From contig MU631409.1 in assembly GCA_026770615.1 (NCBI GenBank), forward strand, positions 28,933 to 67,803: 38,871 nt of DNA, given 5' to 3'. The stretch comes from Pavlovales sp. CCMP2436 (taxonomy: Eukaryota; Haptophyta; Pavlovophyceae; Pavlovales). Below are positions 8,277-16,842 of this stretch, piece by piece. A program made the translations under genes and the position numbers. The notes below the pieces were generated by a model. It ran no database searches. It was not told the origin of the DNA and saw nothing but the letters and a program-made list of their open reading frames with translations. Each line of letters opens with the position of its first letter. Position 1 is the first letter of the stretch.

Positions 8277-8588
8277 ATGGCAATCGTCGCCATCTCCGCA
8301 GTCGCTCTCGGTTTCGCGGCCGACTTCGCGCGGCCGAGCCTACCGCCCGGCATGATGCTCGGCGGCTCCTTGGGCAAGGCGCACATCGCGCAGTTTGGCG
8401 CCGCGGCGATCGCAGCGGCCGCAATCGTCTACCCGGGGCGCGTGTACCCCTACACCGTGCTCGTCGCGCAGTTCACCGGCATCAACTCGTCGCTCCTCTC
8501 GGCGGCCGGGCTCGGTGCGCTCTTCTACGTGGGCGCCTTCTACGTGCAGGACGCGCTCATGCCGCCGACCACGGCGCCCGTCAAATGA
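8277..8588 (+). CDS. Multi-span membrane protein, unknown function
   Basis: 103 residues with three hydrophobic segments: residues 2-17 (AIVAISAVALGFAADF), about 38-55 (AHIAQFGAAAIAAAAIVYP) and about 70-92 (SLLSAAGLGALFYVGAFYV). It ends in TGA. Upstream is an A/T box (CGAAATTTTTGAGATTTTTT). A related plan is seen in the minus-strand gene 9742-10119. Probably a virion membrane protein; no family recognised. Confidence 0.6.
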   Translation: MAIVAISAVALGFAADFARPSLPPGMMLGGSLGKAHIAQFGAAAIAAAAIVYPGRVYPYTVLVAQFTGINSSLLSAAGLGALFYVGAFYVQDALMPPTTAPVK

Positions 8589-8740
8589 ACCGAACGCAAG
8601 ACGTGCTCGTGCCATTGACCACAATCGTGGCCCGGCCGGCCCGTTCATAGGACCGTTACGTTCTCGGCATTTAAGTCAACAAAACTTCGGCGTTCACGTC
8701 AACAAAAATAAGTCAAAATTAGCGCACGGTCGGAACCGCT
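8589..8740. promoter_or_regulatory. Intergenic region before the VLTF3-like gene
   Basis: About 150 nt with two GTCAACAAAA elements (ending near 8681 and 8707), an AACTTCGG box between them (about 8680-8687) and a further AAGTCAAAATTA. The TTCGG-like box is about 55 nt from the ATG at 8741, farther than in other genes, so a different promoter class is possible. Confidence 0.4.
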
Positions 8741-9863
8741 ATGGGCAAGCGCCGCGTCCCTGCGCGCGACGTGGTGGCGCTTTATCAGGCGCGTCTGGAG
8801 GGCCTGCTCGAGGCGGGCGACCTCTCTGAGGGCGACATGGGCGACCTATTCGCGCTTCTGCGTGGACGTGGCACTGACGTTGAGCGCGGCGGAGACCAGT
8901 GCAGCGAGTGCCTGGGCCCGGTTTTCCTGGACCCTGAGCGCGCTCACCACTTTTGCAGCGAGTGCGCCCTAGTCCAGTTCCCGCGCTACCACTTCGCCGA
9001 CTGCTTCGAGGACCACGAGCGGATCACCTGCGCGCCACGCGAGGGCTACAAGCCCGTGCACCATTTGCACGAGCGCCTCGCGCAGTACCACTTGCTCGAG
9101 ACGCCCATCTGCCCGGCCGAGTCGGGCGCTGATCGTGGAGCGGCTGCTGCAGGAGCGGCCGGAGACGCTCGACAAGGAATCGGTGCACCTGCTCCTGCGC
9201 CGGTGCAAGCTGCAGCGCTACAACGAGAGCTGGCTGCAGGTGATCAACCGCGTGACGCGCTACCGGCCGCCGGCCATCACGCAGAACGAGACACTGCTCC
9301 TCGCGCGCATCTTCGAGGGCGTGCAGGAGCCCTTCCGCCTCTTCAAGCAGCAGGCGCGCAAGAACCTCTTGAACTACAACTTCCTGCTCTTCCGACTGCT
9401 GCAGCTGCTCGGCCGCAACGACGTCCTGCCGCACTTCCCGTAGCTGAAGACGCGCGGCAAGTGGGAGGAGCTCGACCGCGTCTGGGGCCTGATCTGCGAC
9501 TTCCACGGGTGGCGCCACCCGCCGATCGACCTGGGCGCCTTCCGCTGGCTCACGGTGGCCCTCAAGCCCGAGGTCTGGCCGCGGCTCGAGACGGACCTCC
9601 TACGCGCGACCTGGGAGGCGCTCGACTGTGCGGAGGCGGCGACCGCGCTGCACGCCCGCACACGCGGCGCACGCCAGCCGGGCTACAGCGACCGGCGTCT
9701 TTTGCGCGAGATGGCGTCGGTGCGCGCCGACCAGGCCGTGCTCAGCACGATTCGGCGGGATAACGAAGCACGGCGCTGCTCAGGACCGAAGCGGCCGCGG
9801 TCGGTGCATACTGTCGCACGTGCACTCCGAGCTCGGACGCAAGCAGCCGCATCCGATCGGTAA
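8741..9863 (+). CDS. VLTF3-like late transcription factor, with a frameshift and internal TAG
   Basis: VLTF3 homologues activate late viral transcription in nucleocytoplasmic viruses. A zinc ribbon is formed by C54xxC57 and C72xxC75. The conserved C-terminal half includes RCKLQRYNESWLQVINRVT, LFKQQARKNLLNYNFLLFRL and, after the break, ELDRVWGLICDFHGW. Two lesions occur. At about 9124-9126 (GGG) the frame changes by one base. At 9441-9443 a TAG falls between HFP and LKTRGKWEELDRVW, inside a conserved block. The frame then runs to TAA at 9863, overlapping the tail of the convergent gene at 9742-10119, so the biological end may be earlier. The family call is strong because both halves match in order. 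Confidence 0.8.
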
Positions 9864-10119
9864 GGCCCGGCTGCGTGACGATGAGCGCCCAGATGAACAT
9901 GAGCCCGCCGGTCGGGTCGTTCTGGGTGCGGTTGAAGAGGTACATGTCCGCGGCGACCGACCCGCCGTTGAGGACCGCCTGCAGCGCCACGAGCGCGATC
10001 GTCTGCTCGATGGGCTCGAGCTCGGCGAGGGCGGGGATCGCCTGGTTGATGAGCGCGCCGATGACGATGCCGCCCGCGCTCTGCGTCACGGTGTACGTGG
10101 CGGCGGAGGCGATGGACAT
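9742..10119 (-). CDS. Integral membrane protein, unknown function
   Basis: 125 residues, ending in TGA. Hydrophobic segments lie at about residues 15-35 (GGIVIGALINQAIPALAEL), 38-55 (EQTIALVALQAVLNGGSVA) and 70-85 (TGGLMFIWALIVTQPGL). A TAATTTTCGC box precedes the ATG. The tail overlaps the end of the VLTF3-like gene on the other strand by 122 nt. It is likely part of the viral membrane, with no recognised family. Confidence 0.65.
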   Translation of the reverse strand: MSIASAATYTVTQSAGGIVIGALINQAIPALAELEPIEQTIALVALQAVLNGGSVAADMYLFNRTQNDPTGGLMFIWALIVTQPGLTDRMRLLASELGVHVRQYAPTAAASVLSSAVLRYPAESC

Positions 10120-10212
10120 TTCTTACAGCTAGATTGCCGGCATTTACCGATTGCGAAAATTAAAGAGCTCCGTAGTACGAATTGAAGGCTTGGATAATTA
10201 GACTAGAATTAG

Positions 10213-10224
10213 ATTTTTCGGGTG
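10213..10224 (+). promoter_or_regulatory. TTCGG box upstream of 10236
   Basis: GATTTTTCGGGTGCG, with TTCGG at 10217-10221, is 15 nt before the ATG. Confidence 0.6.
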
Positions 10225-10235
10225 CGTTCACGTGA

Positions 10236-10547
10236 ATGCTTATTGCTGAGGCAGAGATCCTCGCGCTCATCGGCGGCATCGCGGGCCTCACGAGCATATT
10301 GACCGCCTTGTGGAAGCTCGTGAAAATCTATTACGCGCGTCGACGGCCCCAGGACGAAGACGTCGTGCCCAGCTGGTGTCCACTCGGGCTCGTGCGCAAC
10401 GTGTTGAGCAGGAAGCGCGTCTCCCCGGAGCACGAGGCGCTCACCCGTGCGGCAAGCACCATCCAGCGTGCGTATCGCTTGCATTACAGGCGGCACTTGC
10501 TCTTTGAGTTCATCATCGAGGTAATTGCGTCGGACGGCGGCTCGTAG
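10236..10547 (+). CDS. Membrane-anchored protein with IQ-like motif
   Basis: 103 residues. An N-terminal membrane span (ILALIGGIAGLTSILTALWK) is followed by a very basic stretch (IYYARRRP) and a helix with an IQ-like calmodulin-binding pattern near residues 75-88 (AASTIQRAYRLHYRRH). It ends in TAG 3 nt before the stop of the convergent gene 10551-10730, so here TAG behaves as a normal terminator. The IQ reading is by pattern only; a virion membrane role is inferred from the promoter box. Confidence 0.6.
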   Translation: MLIAEAEILALIGGIAGLTSILTALWKLVKIYYARRRPQDEDVVPSWCPLGLVRNVLSRKRVSPEHEALTRAASTIQRAYRLHYRRHLLFEFIIEVIASDGGS

Positions 10548-10550
10548 TGC

Positions 10551-10730
10551 TCACATGCCGCCATTGTTGTAAGTCGCCTTGACGACGGTCTTGGCCCGCT
10601 CGAAGTCGTTCGTCGTCGGCTCGTAGGTGTGCATACCAGGTACCTCCGCGACACTGAGCTTGTTGAGCACCGCCTGCACCGCGGCCTTGTGCGCCTGGCC
10701 GCAGTCCTTGGGGCGCGTGGTCACGTTCAT
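10551..10730 (-). CDS. Small unknown protein (59 residues)
   Basis: A 60-codon ORF with strong GC3 bias, ATG to TGA, beginning MNVTTRPKDCGQAHKAAVQA. It has no membrane span and looks like a short helical protein with an internal GMHTYEP turn. A promoter box (AAAACATTCGGGCG, complement of 10741-10763) lies 14 nt upstream. It fits tightly between the convergent gene ending at 10547 and the divergent promoter. No recognised family. Confidence 0.6.
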   Translation of the reverse strand: MNVTTRPKDCGQAHKAAVQAVLNKLSVAEVPGMHTYEPTTNDFERAKTVVKATYNNGGM

Positions 10731-10740
10731 CTTGCGCGCG

Positions 10741-10763
10741 CGCCCGAATGTTTTTTTTTTTAT
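10741..10763 (-). promoter_or_regulatory. TTCGG box upstream of 10730 (minus strand)
   Basis: Minus-strand A11-CATTCGGGCG; a long A run directly followed by ATTCGGG, about 14 nt from the ATG. Confidence 0.6.
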
Positions 10764-10789
10764 TTCTTTCTTTCATGAAGAGCTAGCAC

Positions 10790-11572
10790 TTAGAACTTGA
10801 CTGCGTGCAGCCGGATCCAGAGGTGGAAGCGCGCCGCCTTGATCGTCGCGCCCCTGCGATCGACGAGCCTTGGCGTGATGGTGCTGATCGGCGGGAGCGG
10901 CGAGCTGAACCGCGTCTTGGAGAAGCCCTCTGGCAGGAAGATCATCGCGTCGCGCGAGTCGTTCCACGAGGAGGGGTGGTAGCCTCCGGGCATGTGCGTC
11001 GGGAGCACGGCCAGCAGTCGCTCCATGTTGCGATTAGTGGACTGCATGCTGCCCGGGATCTCGGCGATCTCGAGGCCGATGAAATCTTGCTGGGGCTCCC
11101 CGGTGACCCCCTCGTACAGGTTGCCCGAGGACAGCCCGCAGAAGGCGTACGCGCGGATTTTGCAGGCCGTGATCATCTTGAAGCGACCCAGGAGCGCGAG
11201 CGGCTTCGGCAGCCACTCCCGCACCAGCTGCAGACGGAACTGATCCGAGTGATTCATGAGGAGTGGGGCATCGATCCGGATGCTGAACTTGCCGTTGGTG
11301 GTCAGCATCTCTCTGACGAACTGGTAATCGGTAACGGTACTGGAAATGGTGGAGACGAAGCGCACCACCGAGTCGAGCTTCACGTCGGCAAAGAGGAGGT
11401 CGTCGCCGGCGGACACACCCTGGTCGTCCCACAGGTCGATGACGCTCGTCGCTATGGGCTCGAGGCGGGTCCCGGTCATGACCCGCCCGCATTTCGTCTC
11501 CTCCGCTTCGTAGTCCACGTCCGTGATGAACAGGTTGTGCACCTGCTCGCCGTCCGACCCGGCGTCGCACAT
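10790..11572 (-). CDS. Putative minor capsid (penton-like) protein
   Basis: 260 residues, ATG to TAA. The protein is rich in beta-type segments with no membrane span. Its end (SSPLPPISTITPRLVDRRGA, then FHLWIRLHAVKF) has the loop-strand pattern seen at the C-termini of jelly-roll minor capsid proteins of large DNA viruses and polinton-like viruses. An AAATTCTGACG box (variant of the promoter) lies about 21 nt upstream. It sits between other structural genes. The penton assignment is inference from fold-type features; a structure prediction should show a single jelly roll with eight strands. Confidence 0.45.
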   Translation of the reverse strand: MCDAGSDGEQVHNLFITDVDYEAEETKCGRVMTGTRLEPIATSVIDLWDDQGVSAGDDLLFADVKLDSVVRFVSTISSTVTDYQFVREMLTTNGKFSIRIDAPLLMNHSDQFRLQLVREWLPKPLALLGRFKMITACKIRAYAFCGLSSGNLYEGVTGEPQQDFIGLEIAEIPGSMQSTNRNMERLLAVLPTHMPGGYHPSSWNDSRDAMIFLPEGFSKTRFSSPLPPISTITPRLVDRRGATIKAARFHLWIRLHAVKF

Positions 11573-11598
11573 CGCGCTGATACGTGCGGCGTCAGAAT

Positions 11599-12858
11599 TT
11601 ACGCGCAGATCTTATTCTCCAGGCGCCAGCAGGTGGTGTCGTTCAGCATCACGTAGCCGGAGGGGCACGGGCCGCCACGCGTGTTGTACTCCTTGCACGA
11701 GGGCTGGGCCGTGTTGCGGCAGCGGTAGGGGTCCCTGCCGCCCACGCCGAGCGGAATCCAGCCCCTTGGGCAGAGTGCGAAGAGCCCGTTGCGTGCCTTC
11801 TCCTCGTTGCCGTTGTACGATTTGCACGTGCTCCTCTCGCGCGCACGCGTAACGTTGCGCCGGCACTGCACGCCCGCGTCCGAGGTGCCGCTCGGGCACG
11901 TGCACACCTTGGGCTTCACCGGGGGCGGTAGCGGCAACGGCGCCGGTAGCTTGAGCGCGCTTGGCGGCAGCAGCGCGTTCACGTTGGCGACGAGGTCCTG
12001 CAGGTGCGTCGGGTTCATCAGCCGCAGGATTTCGTCGGCCCTTGCGCGCTCCTGGGGCGTCTTCGCGAACAGGTCGGCGAGCGTGCCGCCGAGGCCGCCC
12101 ACGATGAGGTCGCCGGCCATGTTGAGCGGCGTGAGCAGCTGCGAGGCATTCGCCGCGTCCTTGCCCTGCGTCTTGCTTATCTCGGCGATGCGCGCCTGCT
12201 GGGCGGTGAAGGAAGTGTCGAGGACGGCGGCGATCTGCATGGGCGCGGTCGAGATCGAGCCGACGGCGTCGAGCACGCCGCTGGCCAGCGCGCGCTCGGC
12301 CGAGCCCGGTTTGAGGTCGGCGACCGCGTTGCGTAGCGGGTCGTCCACCACGGCCGTGACGCGCGCGAGCTCGGTCTGTCGCGCCACGTACTTCTCGAGC
12401 TCGGCCTGCTGCCCCTGCTGCTTGAGCAGCGCCTCGGTCTGGCCCTGGAGCTGCGCGTTGGCGGCCTCGCTCAGGTCGCCCACCATGCCGAGGTTGCCGA
12501 GCCCATTGAGGAAATTTTGGGTAGGGCCATTGGTGGGCACCTTGGAACCGAGCAAGAGCACAGCGTCCACGCCTACCGAGCCGGCGATGTAGGGCACCAC
12601 GTTCTCCAGCGTGGTGGCGATCTTCTTGCCGAGCGAGGGCGGGTCGGGCGTAGGCGGCGGCGGCGGCTGTGGCTGCTGCGCCATTACGCCGTTGTTCACG
12701 AGGGCGAGGTCGTTGTCAACGTCGACTGGAGCAGGTGCATTGCTATTGTCGTTACTTGTACCATCAGTCGGCGAAGACGGCGACGGTGGTTGCGCGAGCA
12801 TTAGTGCGAGCGTGACGGCGCACGCAGCGCCCAGGAAGAGCAGGTCGTATGAAGCCAT
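11599..12858 (-). CDS. Membrane-anchored protein with coiled region and Cys-rich C-terminal domain
   Basis: About 419 residues from the second ATG (MASYDLLFLGAACAVTLALM); an ATG at 12873 would add five residues but leaves almost no leader after the T-run. It ends in TAA. Order: N-terminal signal or anchor (residues 4-21), Pro/Ser/Asn-rich linker, Gly/Ala-rich hydrophobic part, a long helical region (about 100-310) with many Gln/Ala/Glu, then a Pro hinge and about ten cysteines in the last 100 residues (CTCPSGTSDAGVQC ... CWRLENKIC). The Cys pattern suggests a disulphide-bonded extracellular or virion-surface domain, as in viruses whose proteins fold in the secretory pathway. It is divergent from the fibre gene at 12923. 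Confidence 0.6.
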   Translation of the reverse strand: MASYDLLFLGAACAVTLALMLAQPPSPSSPTDGTSNDNSNAPAPVDVDNDLALVNNGVMAQQPQPPPPPTPDPPSLGKKIATTLENVVPYIAGSVGVDAVLLLGSKVPTNGPTQNFLNGLGNLGMVGDLSEAANAQLQGQTEALLKQQGQQAELEKYVARQTELARVTAVVDDPLRNAVADLKPGSAERALASGVLDAVGSISTAPMQIAAVLDTSFTAQQARIAEISKTQGKDAANASQLLTPLNMAGDLIVGGLGGTLADLFAKTPQERARADEILRLMNPTHLQDLVANVNALLPPSALKLPAPLPLPPPVKPKVCTCPSGTSDAGVQCRRNVTRARERSTCKSYNGNEEKARNGLFALCPRGWIPLGVGGRDPYRCRNTAQPSCKEYNTRGGPCPSGYVMLNDTTCWRLENKICA

Positions 12859-12894
12859 TTTACTGAAGGGCATGAAAAAACATCACAAGCAGGC

Positions 12895-12906
12895 CCAAAT
12901 TTCGGT
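12895..12906 (+). promoter_or_regulatory. TTCGG box upstream of 12923
   Basis: CCAAATTTCGGTAT, TTCGG at 12901-12905, 18 nt before the ATG. A TTTTTTC box for the divergent gene lies within 25 nt on the other strand. Confidence 0.6.
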
Positions 12907-12922
12907 ATCACGTTCAACGCAT

Positions 12923-14013
12923 ATGTCCCGCAATAACCGCAACCCCTACGCGCGCAAGTTTGCCAATGTGTACGCGCAGGTAGTCGACGTCGCAGTCGTG
13001 AAGACCTCCGACTTGCAGGCATGGACCCTGACCCTGAATGACGCACTGATGCAGTACGGGAATTCGCGGTTCTTCGGCAATGTGGAGATCGATGGCAATC
13101 TGCTCGCGCACAATCGCGCCATGTTTGAGTCACCCGCCACGTTCACCCACTCCGTGTACCTGCCCACGCTCACTTACCTGGACGGCAGCCTGCTCGAGCC
13201 TACAAAGGTCGCGATCACGGGCTGTACGGCGAGCGACTCGTGGCTCGTGGAGACGGACAACACGGGGAGCGAAATCCAGGTGCAGGCGACGGCCGGCTTC
13301 GATCCGATTACGGTGGGAGCGCGGTGTGCAACGTCTCCCCCAAGTTCACATCGTTGAGCACTATCGACAGCAGTACGGTCTGGCCGTCTGCAACCTGGTC
13401 TGTGTACGCGAGCTCAACCGCGATTAGTTCCGCGGCGGATAACGCGTTCGACAAGAGCGCTACGACCAGATGGGTGTCGTCTAACACCAGCTATAATGCC
13501 AACAACGGTTACGGGGGTGCATTTGTGACCATTCAGTACCCCGTCGCGGTCGTCATGAAGTCCTTCACGCTCACTAATTCTCCAGACGTGGCTAAATTCC
13601 AAGTCCAGGGCTCATTAACCGGCTCCTCTTATGTGAACGTGCAGTACTTCAGTCGTGCGATGTCGGCGGGCGTGGAAGCCTTCACGATCACGAACATACA
13701 TCCCCCCTATCAGTACTGGCGACTGATCGTCACTAATATTAGCGGGGGGGCGACGTTCTGTAGCGTGGGTGAGTGGGAGTTGATGAGTTCCAGGGGCCTC
13801 ATCTCACTCGTGAGCGCTCAGCCGACGTCGCTCAGTACGTTCAAGCTGGTGTTGGCCGACTCAGAGGGGACGCCCGTGAGCACGGCGGGTCTGGCTCAAG
13901 ACTGGGACGTGCACCTCTGCTTGACGAAGGGCGGCAAGGTCGCGAACAGCGGGCTCTACCGCTTCGCGCCGGGTGCCAGTGGCTCGCTCGGCGTTGTCAC
14001 GAAGCTCAGCTAA
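12923..14013 (+). CDS. Fibre-like protein 1 with discoidin-like domain (frameshifted)
   Basis: First of three paralogues. The N-terminus (NPYARKFANVYAQVVDVAVV) is the shared capsid-proximal segment, followed by a short beta region (SVYLPTLTYLDGSLLEP). A domain of about 130 residues with the F5/8 type C (discoidin) pattern is seen: NAFDKSATTRWVSS, FVTIQYPVAVVMKSFTLTN, then WRLIVTNI and SVGEWEL. The C-terminal part holds a LADSEGTPVST...DWDVHLCL motif. The reading frame changes at about 13315-13317, where this copy has GGG and the two paralogues have GGGG and GGGGG. Discoidin-like domains bind sugars or lipids, so a receptor-binding virion fibre is the likely role; this is inference. Confidence 0.7.
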
Positions 14014-14029
14014 TTCGATAACAACAAGG

Positions 14030-14042
14030 AAATTTCGGACGC
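14030..14042 (+). promoter_or_regulatory. TTCGG box upstream of 14056
   Basis: GGAAATTTCGGACGCGCCGG, TTCGG at 14034-14038, 18 nt before the ATG; identical in sequence and spacing to the box before 15093, so the promoter was duplicated with the gene. Confidence 0.65.
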
Positions 14043-14055
14043 GCCGGCAGAGGTA

Positions 14056-15051
14056 ATGTACACGGTGCTGCGACCATACGCACGCAAGTTCGCCAATGCG
14101 TACGCTCGGGTGGCGGAGGTCAACGCCGTAAAAGTCAACGACAGTGCCGACGTGATGGGTGACCTGCTCGTGCGCGGGGCAGCATTCCTGCCCACGCTCA
14201 CCTACCTGAACGGCACCCTGCTGGAGGCTCCGATCAGCATCGCGATCACGGGCTGCACGTCGAGCGACTCGTGGCTCGTGGAGACGGACAACACGGGAAG
14301 CGAGTTTCAAGTGCAGGCGACGGCCGCCTTCACACCGATTACAGTGGGGAACACGGATGCGATGTGTAAGGTTTCCCCCAGATTTACTTCTTCGACCGCT
14401 ATCTTGACCAGCACGCTCTGGCCACTCGCACTGGGCTGGTATGTGAGCGCGAGTACAGCGGCGACTAACACTTATTTTGCGTTCGACAAGAACACTGCGA
14501 CCAGCTGGACGACTAACGCTAATACGTATAACACCACCACCGGTCAGGGGAACTCATGGATACAGATCTTGTACCCCCACGCTGTCAGTATTAAGTCCTC
14601 CACACTCACGAATAGCCCCGACCTACGCCAAGTGAGACTGGAGTGCTCGCCTAACGGCGTCTATTACAGTCCCGTCCAAAGCTGGACGCGCACGATGACA
14701 TCTGACGTGGAAGCCTTCCCGGTCACGGTCGCGCACCCCCCCGTTACGTTCTGGCGGATCTCAATTCCATTCATTGCGACGGGTGGCAACTCGTTCTGTA
14801 GTGTGGGTGAATGGGAGCTGACGACCCAAAGGGGCCTCATCTCACTCGTGAGCGCTGAGCCCACGTCGCTCAGCGCGTTCAAGCTGGTGATGGCCGACCC
14901 ACAGGGGACGCCCGTGAGCACGGCGGATATCACTCAAGACTGGGACGTGCACATCTGCTTGACGAAGGACGGCCAGATCGCGAACAGCGGGCTCTACCGC
15001 TTCGCGCCGGGTGCCAGTGGCTCGCTCGGCGTCGTCACGAAGCTGAGCTAA
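14056..15051 (+). CDS. Fibre-like protein 2 with discoidin-like domain (intact)
   Basis: 331 residues, ATG to TAA, and the only copy of the three without a frameshift. Order: conserved N-terminal segment (RPYARKFANAYARVAEVNAV), a MGDLLVRGAAFLPTLTYLNG beta repeat, then ITGCTSSDSWLVETDNTGSE. A discoidin-like domain spans about residues 125-260 (FAFDKNTATSWTTN, WIQILYPHAV, FWRISIPF, CSVGEWEL). The C-terminal domain has ADPQGTPVSTADITQDWDVH, similar to the LxDxxGxPI...DW pattern found in attachment proteins of other double-jelly-roll viruses. The ends of the paralogues are almost identical (FAPGASGSLGVVTKLS), while the discoidin part differs most. That pattern would suit diversification of host binding. 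Confidence 0.75.
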   Translation: MYTVLRPYARKFANAYARVAEVNAVKVNDSADVMGDLLVRGAAFLPTLTYLNGTLLEAPISIAITGCTSSDSWLVETDNTGSEFQVQATAAFTPITVGNTDAMCKVSPRFTSSTAILTSTLWPLALGWYVSASTAATNTYFAFDKNTATSWTTNANTYNTTTGQGNSWIQILYPHAVSIKSSTLTNSPDLRQVRLECSPNGVYYSPVQSWTRTMTSDVEAFPVTVAHPPVTFWRISIPFIATGGNSFCSVGEWELTTQRGLISLVSAEPTSLSAFKLVMADPQGTPVSTADITQDWDVHICLTKDGQIANSGLYRFAPGASGSLGVVTKLS

Positions 15052-15066
15052 CTCGCTCACATCGAG

Positions 15067-15080
15067 GAAATTTCGGACGC
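15067..15080 (+). promoter_or_regulatory. TTCGG box upstream of 15093
   Basis: GGAAATTTCGGACGCGCCGG, TTCGG at 15072-15076, 17 nt before the ATG; copy of the box at 14030-14042. Confidence 0.65.
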
Positions 15081-15092
15081 GCCGGCAAAGGT

Positions 15093-16417
15093 ATGTACAC
15101 GGTGCTGCGGCCCTACGCGCGCAAGACCGCCAATGCGTACGCACAGGAGGCAGAGGTCAACGCCGTGAGGGTCTTCGACAGCGCCGACGTGACCAACTTC
15201 GTGGTGCGCTCCAAGACCGATATGAGTGGCACAATACTCATGCGCGGGGCCGCCACATTTGGTGCCGCCAAGTTCAGCGGGGGCACCACATTCGAAGGCC
15301 CCGCTGAGATGATGAGCACAGTGCTCATGCGCGGGGCCGCCACGTTCGGCGGCCAGGTCGAGATGATGGGCGACCTGTACGTGCGCGGGGCCGCTTCGTT
15401 TGTGGACGCCGGTTCAGCGGGCCTATCACGATCATGGGCCCCGTCGATTTGATGGGCACATTGCTCATGCGCGGAACCTCCGTGTTCAACGGCAAGGTCG
15501 ACATGATGGGCGACCTGCTCGTGCGCGGGGCAGCATTCCTGCCCACGCTCACCTACCTGAACGGCACCCTGTTGGAGGCTCCGATCAGCATCGCGATCAC
15601 GGGCTGCACGACGAGCGACTCGTGGCTCGTGGAGACGGACAATACGGAAAGCGAGTTCCAAGTGCAGGCGACGGCCGCCTTCAATCCTGTTACAGTGGGG
15701 GCCACGGACGCGATGTGTAAGGCTTCCCCTAAATTTAATACCAATTTCACTATCGCGTTCAGTGCGCTCTGGCCAGTCGGTCTGAACGGCTGGCAAGCGA
15801 CCGCGAGCACAAGTAATGCGAGTTCCCCTTATTATGCGTTCGATAAGAACACTACGACCAGCTGGACGTCGAACGCTAGTACGTTTAACACCACCACCGG
15901 CTACGCAGCCAGTTCAAGCTCGTGGGTACAGGTCATGTACCCCTACGCTGTCAACATCAGGTCCTTCACGCTCACGAATAGCCCCGACGTACGCACCGTG
16001 AGACTGGAGTGCTCACCTAACGGCACCTATTACAATACCGTTCAAAGCTGGACGCGCACCATGACGTCTGGTGTGGAATCTTTCCCGCTCACGATTGGGA
16101 ACTACCCTAACCAGTTCTGGCGGCTGATGATCATATCGATTGCGACGGGTGGCAACTCGTATTGTAGTGTGGGTGACTGGGAGCTGTTCAGCTCCAGAGG
16201 CCCCGTCTCGCTCATGAGCGCTGTGCCGATTTCGCTCAGCACGTTCAAGCTAATGCTGACCGACTCACAGGGGATCATCATTAACATGACGGGTATCGCT
16301 CAAGAATTGGACATAAACCTCTGCTTGACAAAGGGCGGCAAGGTCGCGAACAGCGGGCTCTACCGCTTCGGGCCGGGTGCCAGCGGCTCGCTCGGTGTCG
16401 TCACGAAGCTCAGTTAA
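15093..16417 (+). CDS. Fibre-like protein 3 with extended shaft and discoidin-like domain (frameshifted)
   Basis: The longest paralogue (about 440 codons). Between the common N-terminus (RPYARKTANAYAQEAEVNAV) and the head, it has several copies of a short shaft repeat of the type MMGxLLMRGAATFxG, at about 15225-15530. These look like a beta-solenoid or trimeric shaft. The frame changes once near 15413 (a TT where TTT would keep the frame), inside the shaft. The discoidin-like domain (YAFDKNTTTSWTSN ... WVQVMYPYAV ... FWRLMIISI ... CSVGDWEL) and the common C-terminal domain follow, ending in TAA. The shaft expansion is the main difference from fibres 1 and 2. Role as an attachment fibre is inferred. 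Confidence 0.7.
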
Positions 16418-16433
16418 GTCGCTAGCACATCGC

Positions 16434-16449
16434 TGCTTTTTTTTCGGGT
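16434..16449 (+). promoter_or_regulatory. TTCGG box upstream of 16479
   Basis: T9CGGGTGCG, TTCGG at about 16443-16447, 32 nt before the ATG. Confidence 0.55.
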
Positions 16450-16478
16450 GCGCGAGCGAGAGGCGAGCGAGAGGCGTC

Positions 16479-16766
16479 ATGGAGTCCCTGCCGTTCGACA
16501 CCATTCGCCGCAGCCCGCAGACGGTCGAGGAGTTCATCGGCTTCATGGGCGGCGGCACCCCGACCAAGCGCGCGGCGATCCTCGCAACGGCCGCAACGGC
16601 CATCTGCTACGCGACCAAGACGCCGGCGGTCTTCTTCACCGAGCAGGGCAGCATCAAGCAGTTCCACCCGGACCCGGAGGGCAGCGATGAGCCCGAGAAC
16701 AAGACGCAGCTCCATTTCGTCATCGTCCCGATCCTCGCCGCGTGCGTGGGCTACCTCTTGCTCTAA
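16479..16766 (+). CDS. Two-span membrane protein, unknown function
   Basis: 95 residues, ATG to TAA. Hydrophobic segments lie at about residues 30-50 (RAAILATAATAICYATKTPA) and at the C-terminus (LHFVIVPILAACVGYLLL), with an acidic loop between them (DPEGSDEPENK). It follows the fibre array and has a TTCGG box, so it is probably a late virion membrane protein. Confidence 0.65.
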   Translation: MESLPFDTIRRSPQTVEEFIGFMGGGTPTKRAAILATAATAICYATKTPAVFFTEQGSIKQFHPDPEGSDEPENKTQLHFVIVPILAACVGYLLL

Positions 16767-16842
16767 GCTGCTAGCCTCTTTTAAAAATTCATTTTTTTAA
16801 ATTTTTAATCGAATTGAGATCAATGTAGATTAAACTTAGAGC
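16767..16842. terminator. AT-rich convergent intergenic stretch
   Basis: About 75 nt between convergent genes, made of T and A runs (CTTTTAAAAATTCATTTTTTTAAATTTTTAAT). It probably supplies transcript ends for both sides, but no specific signal is identifiable. Confidence 0.35.
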
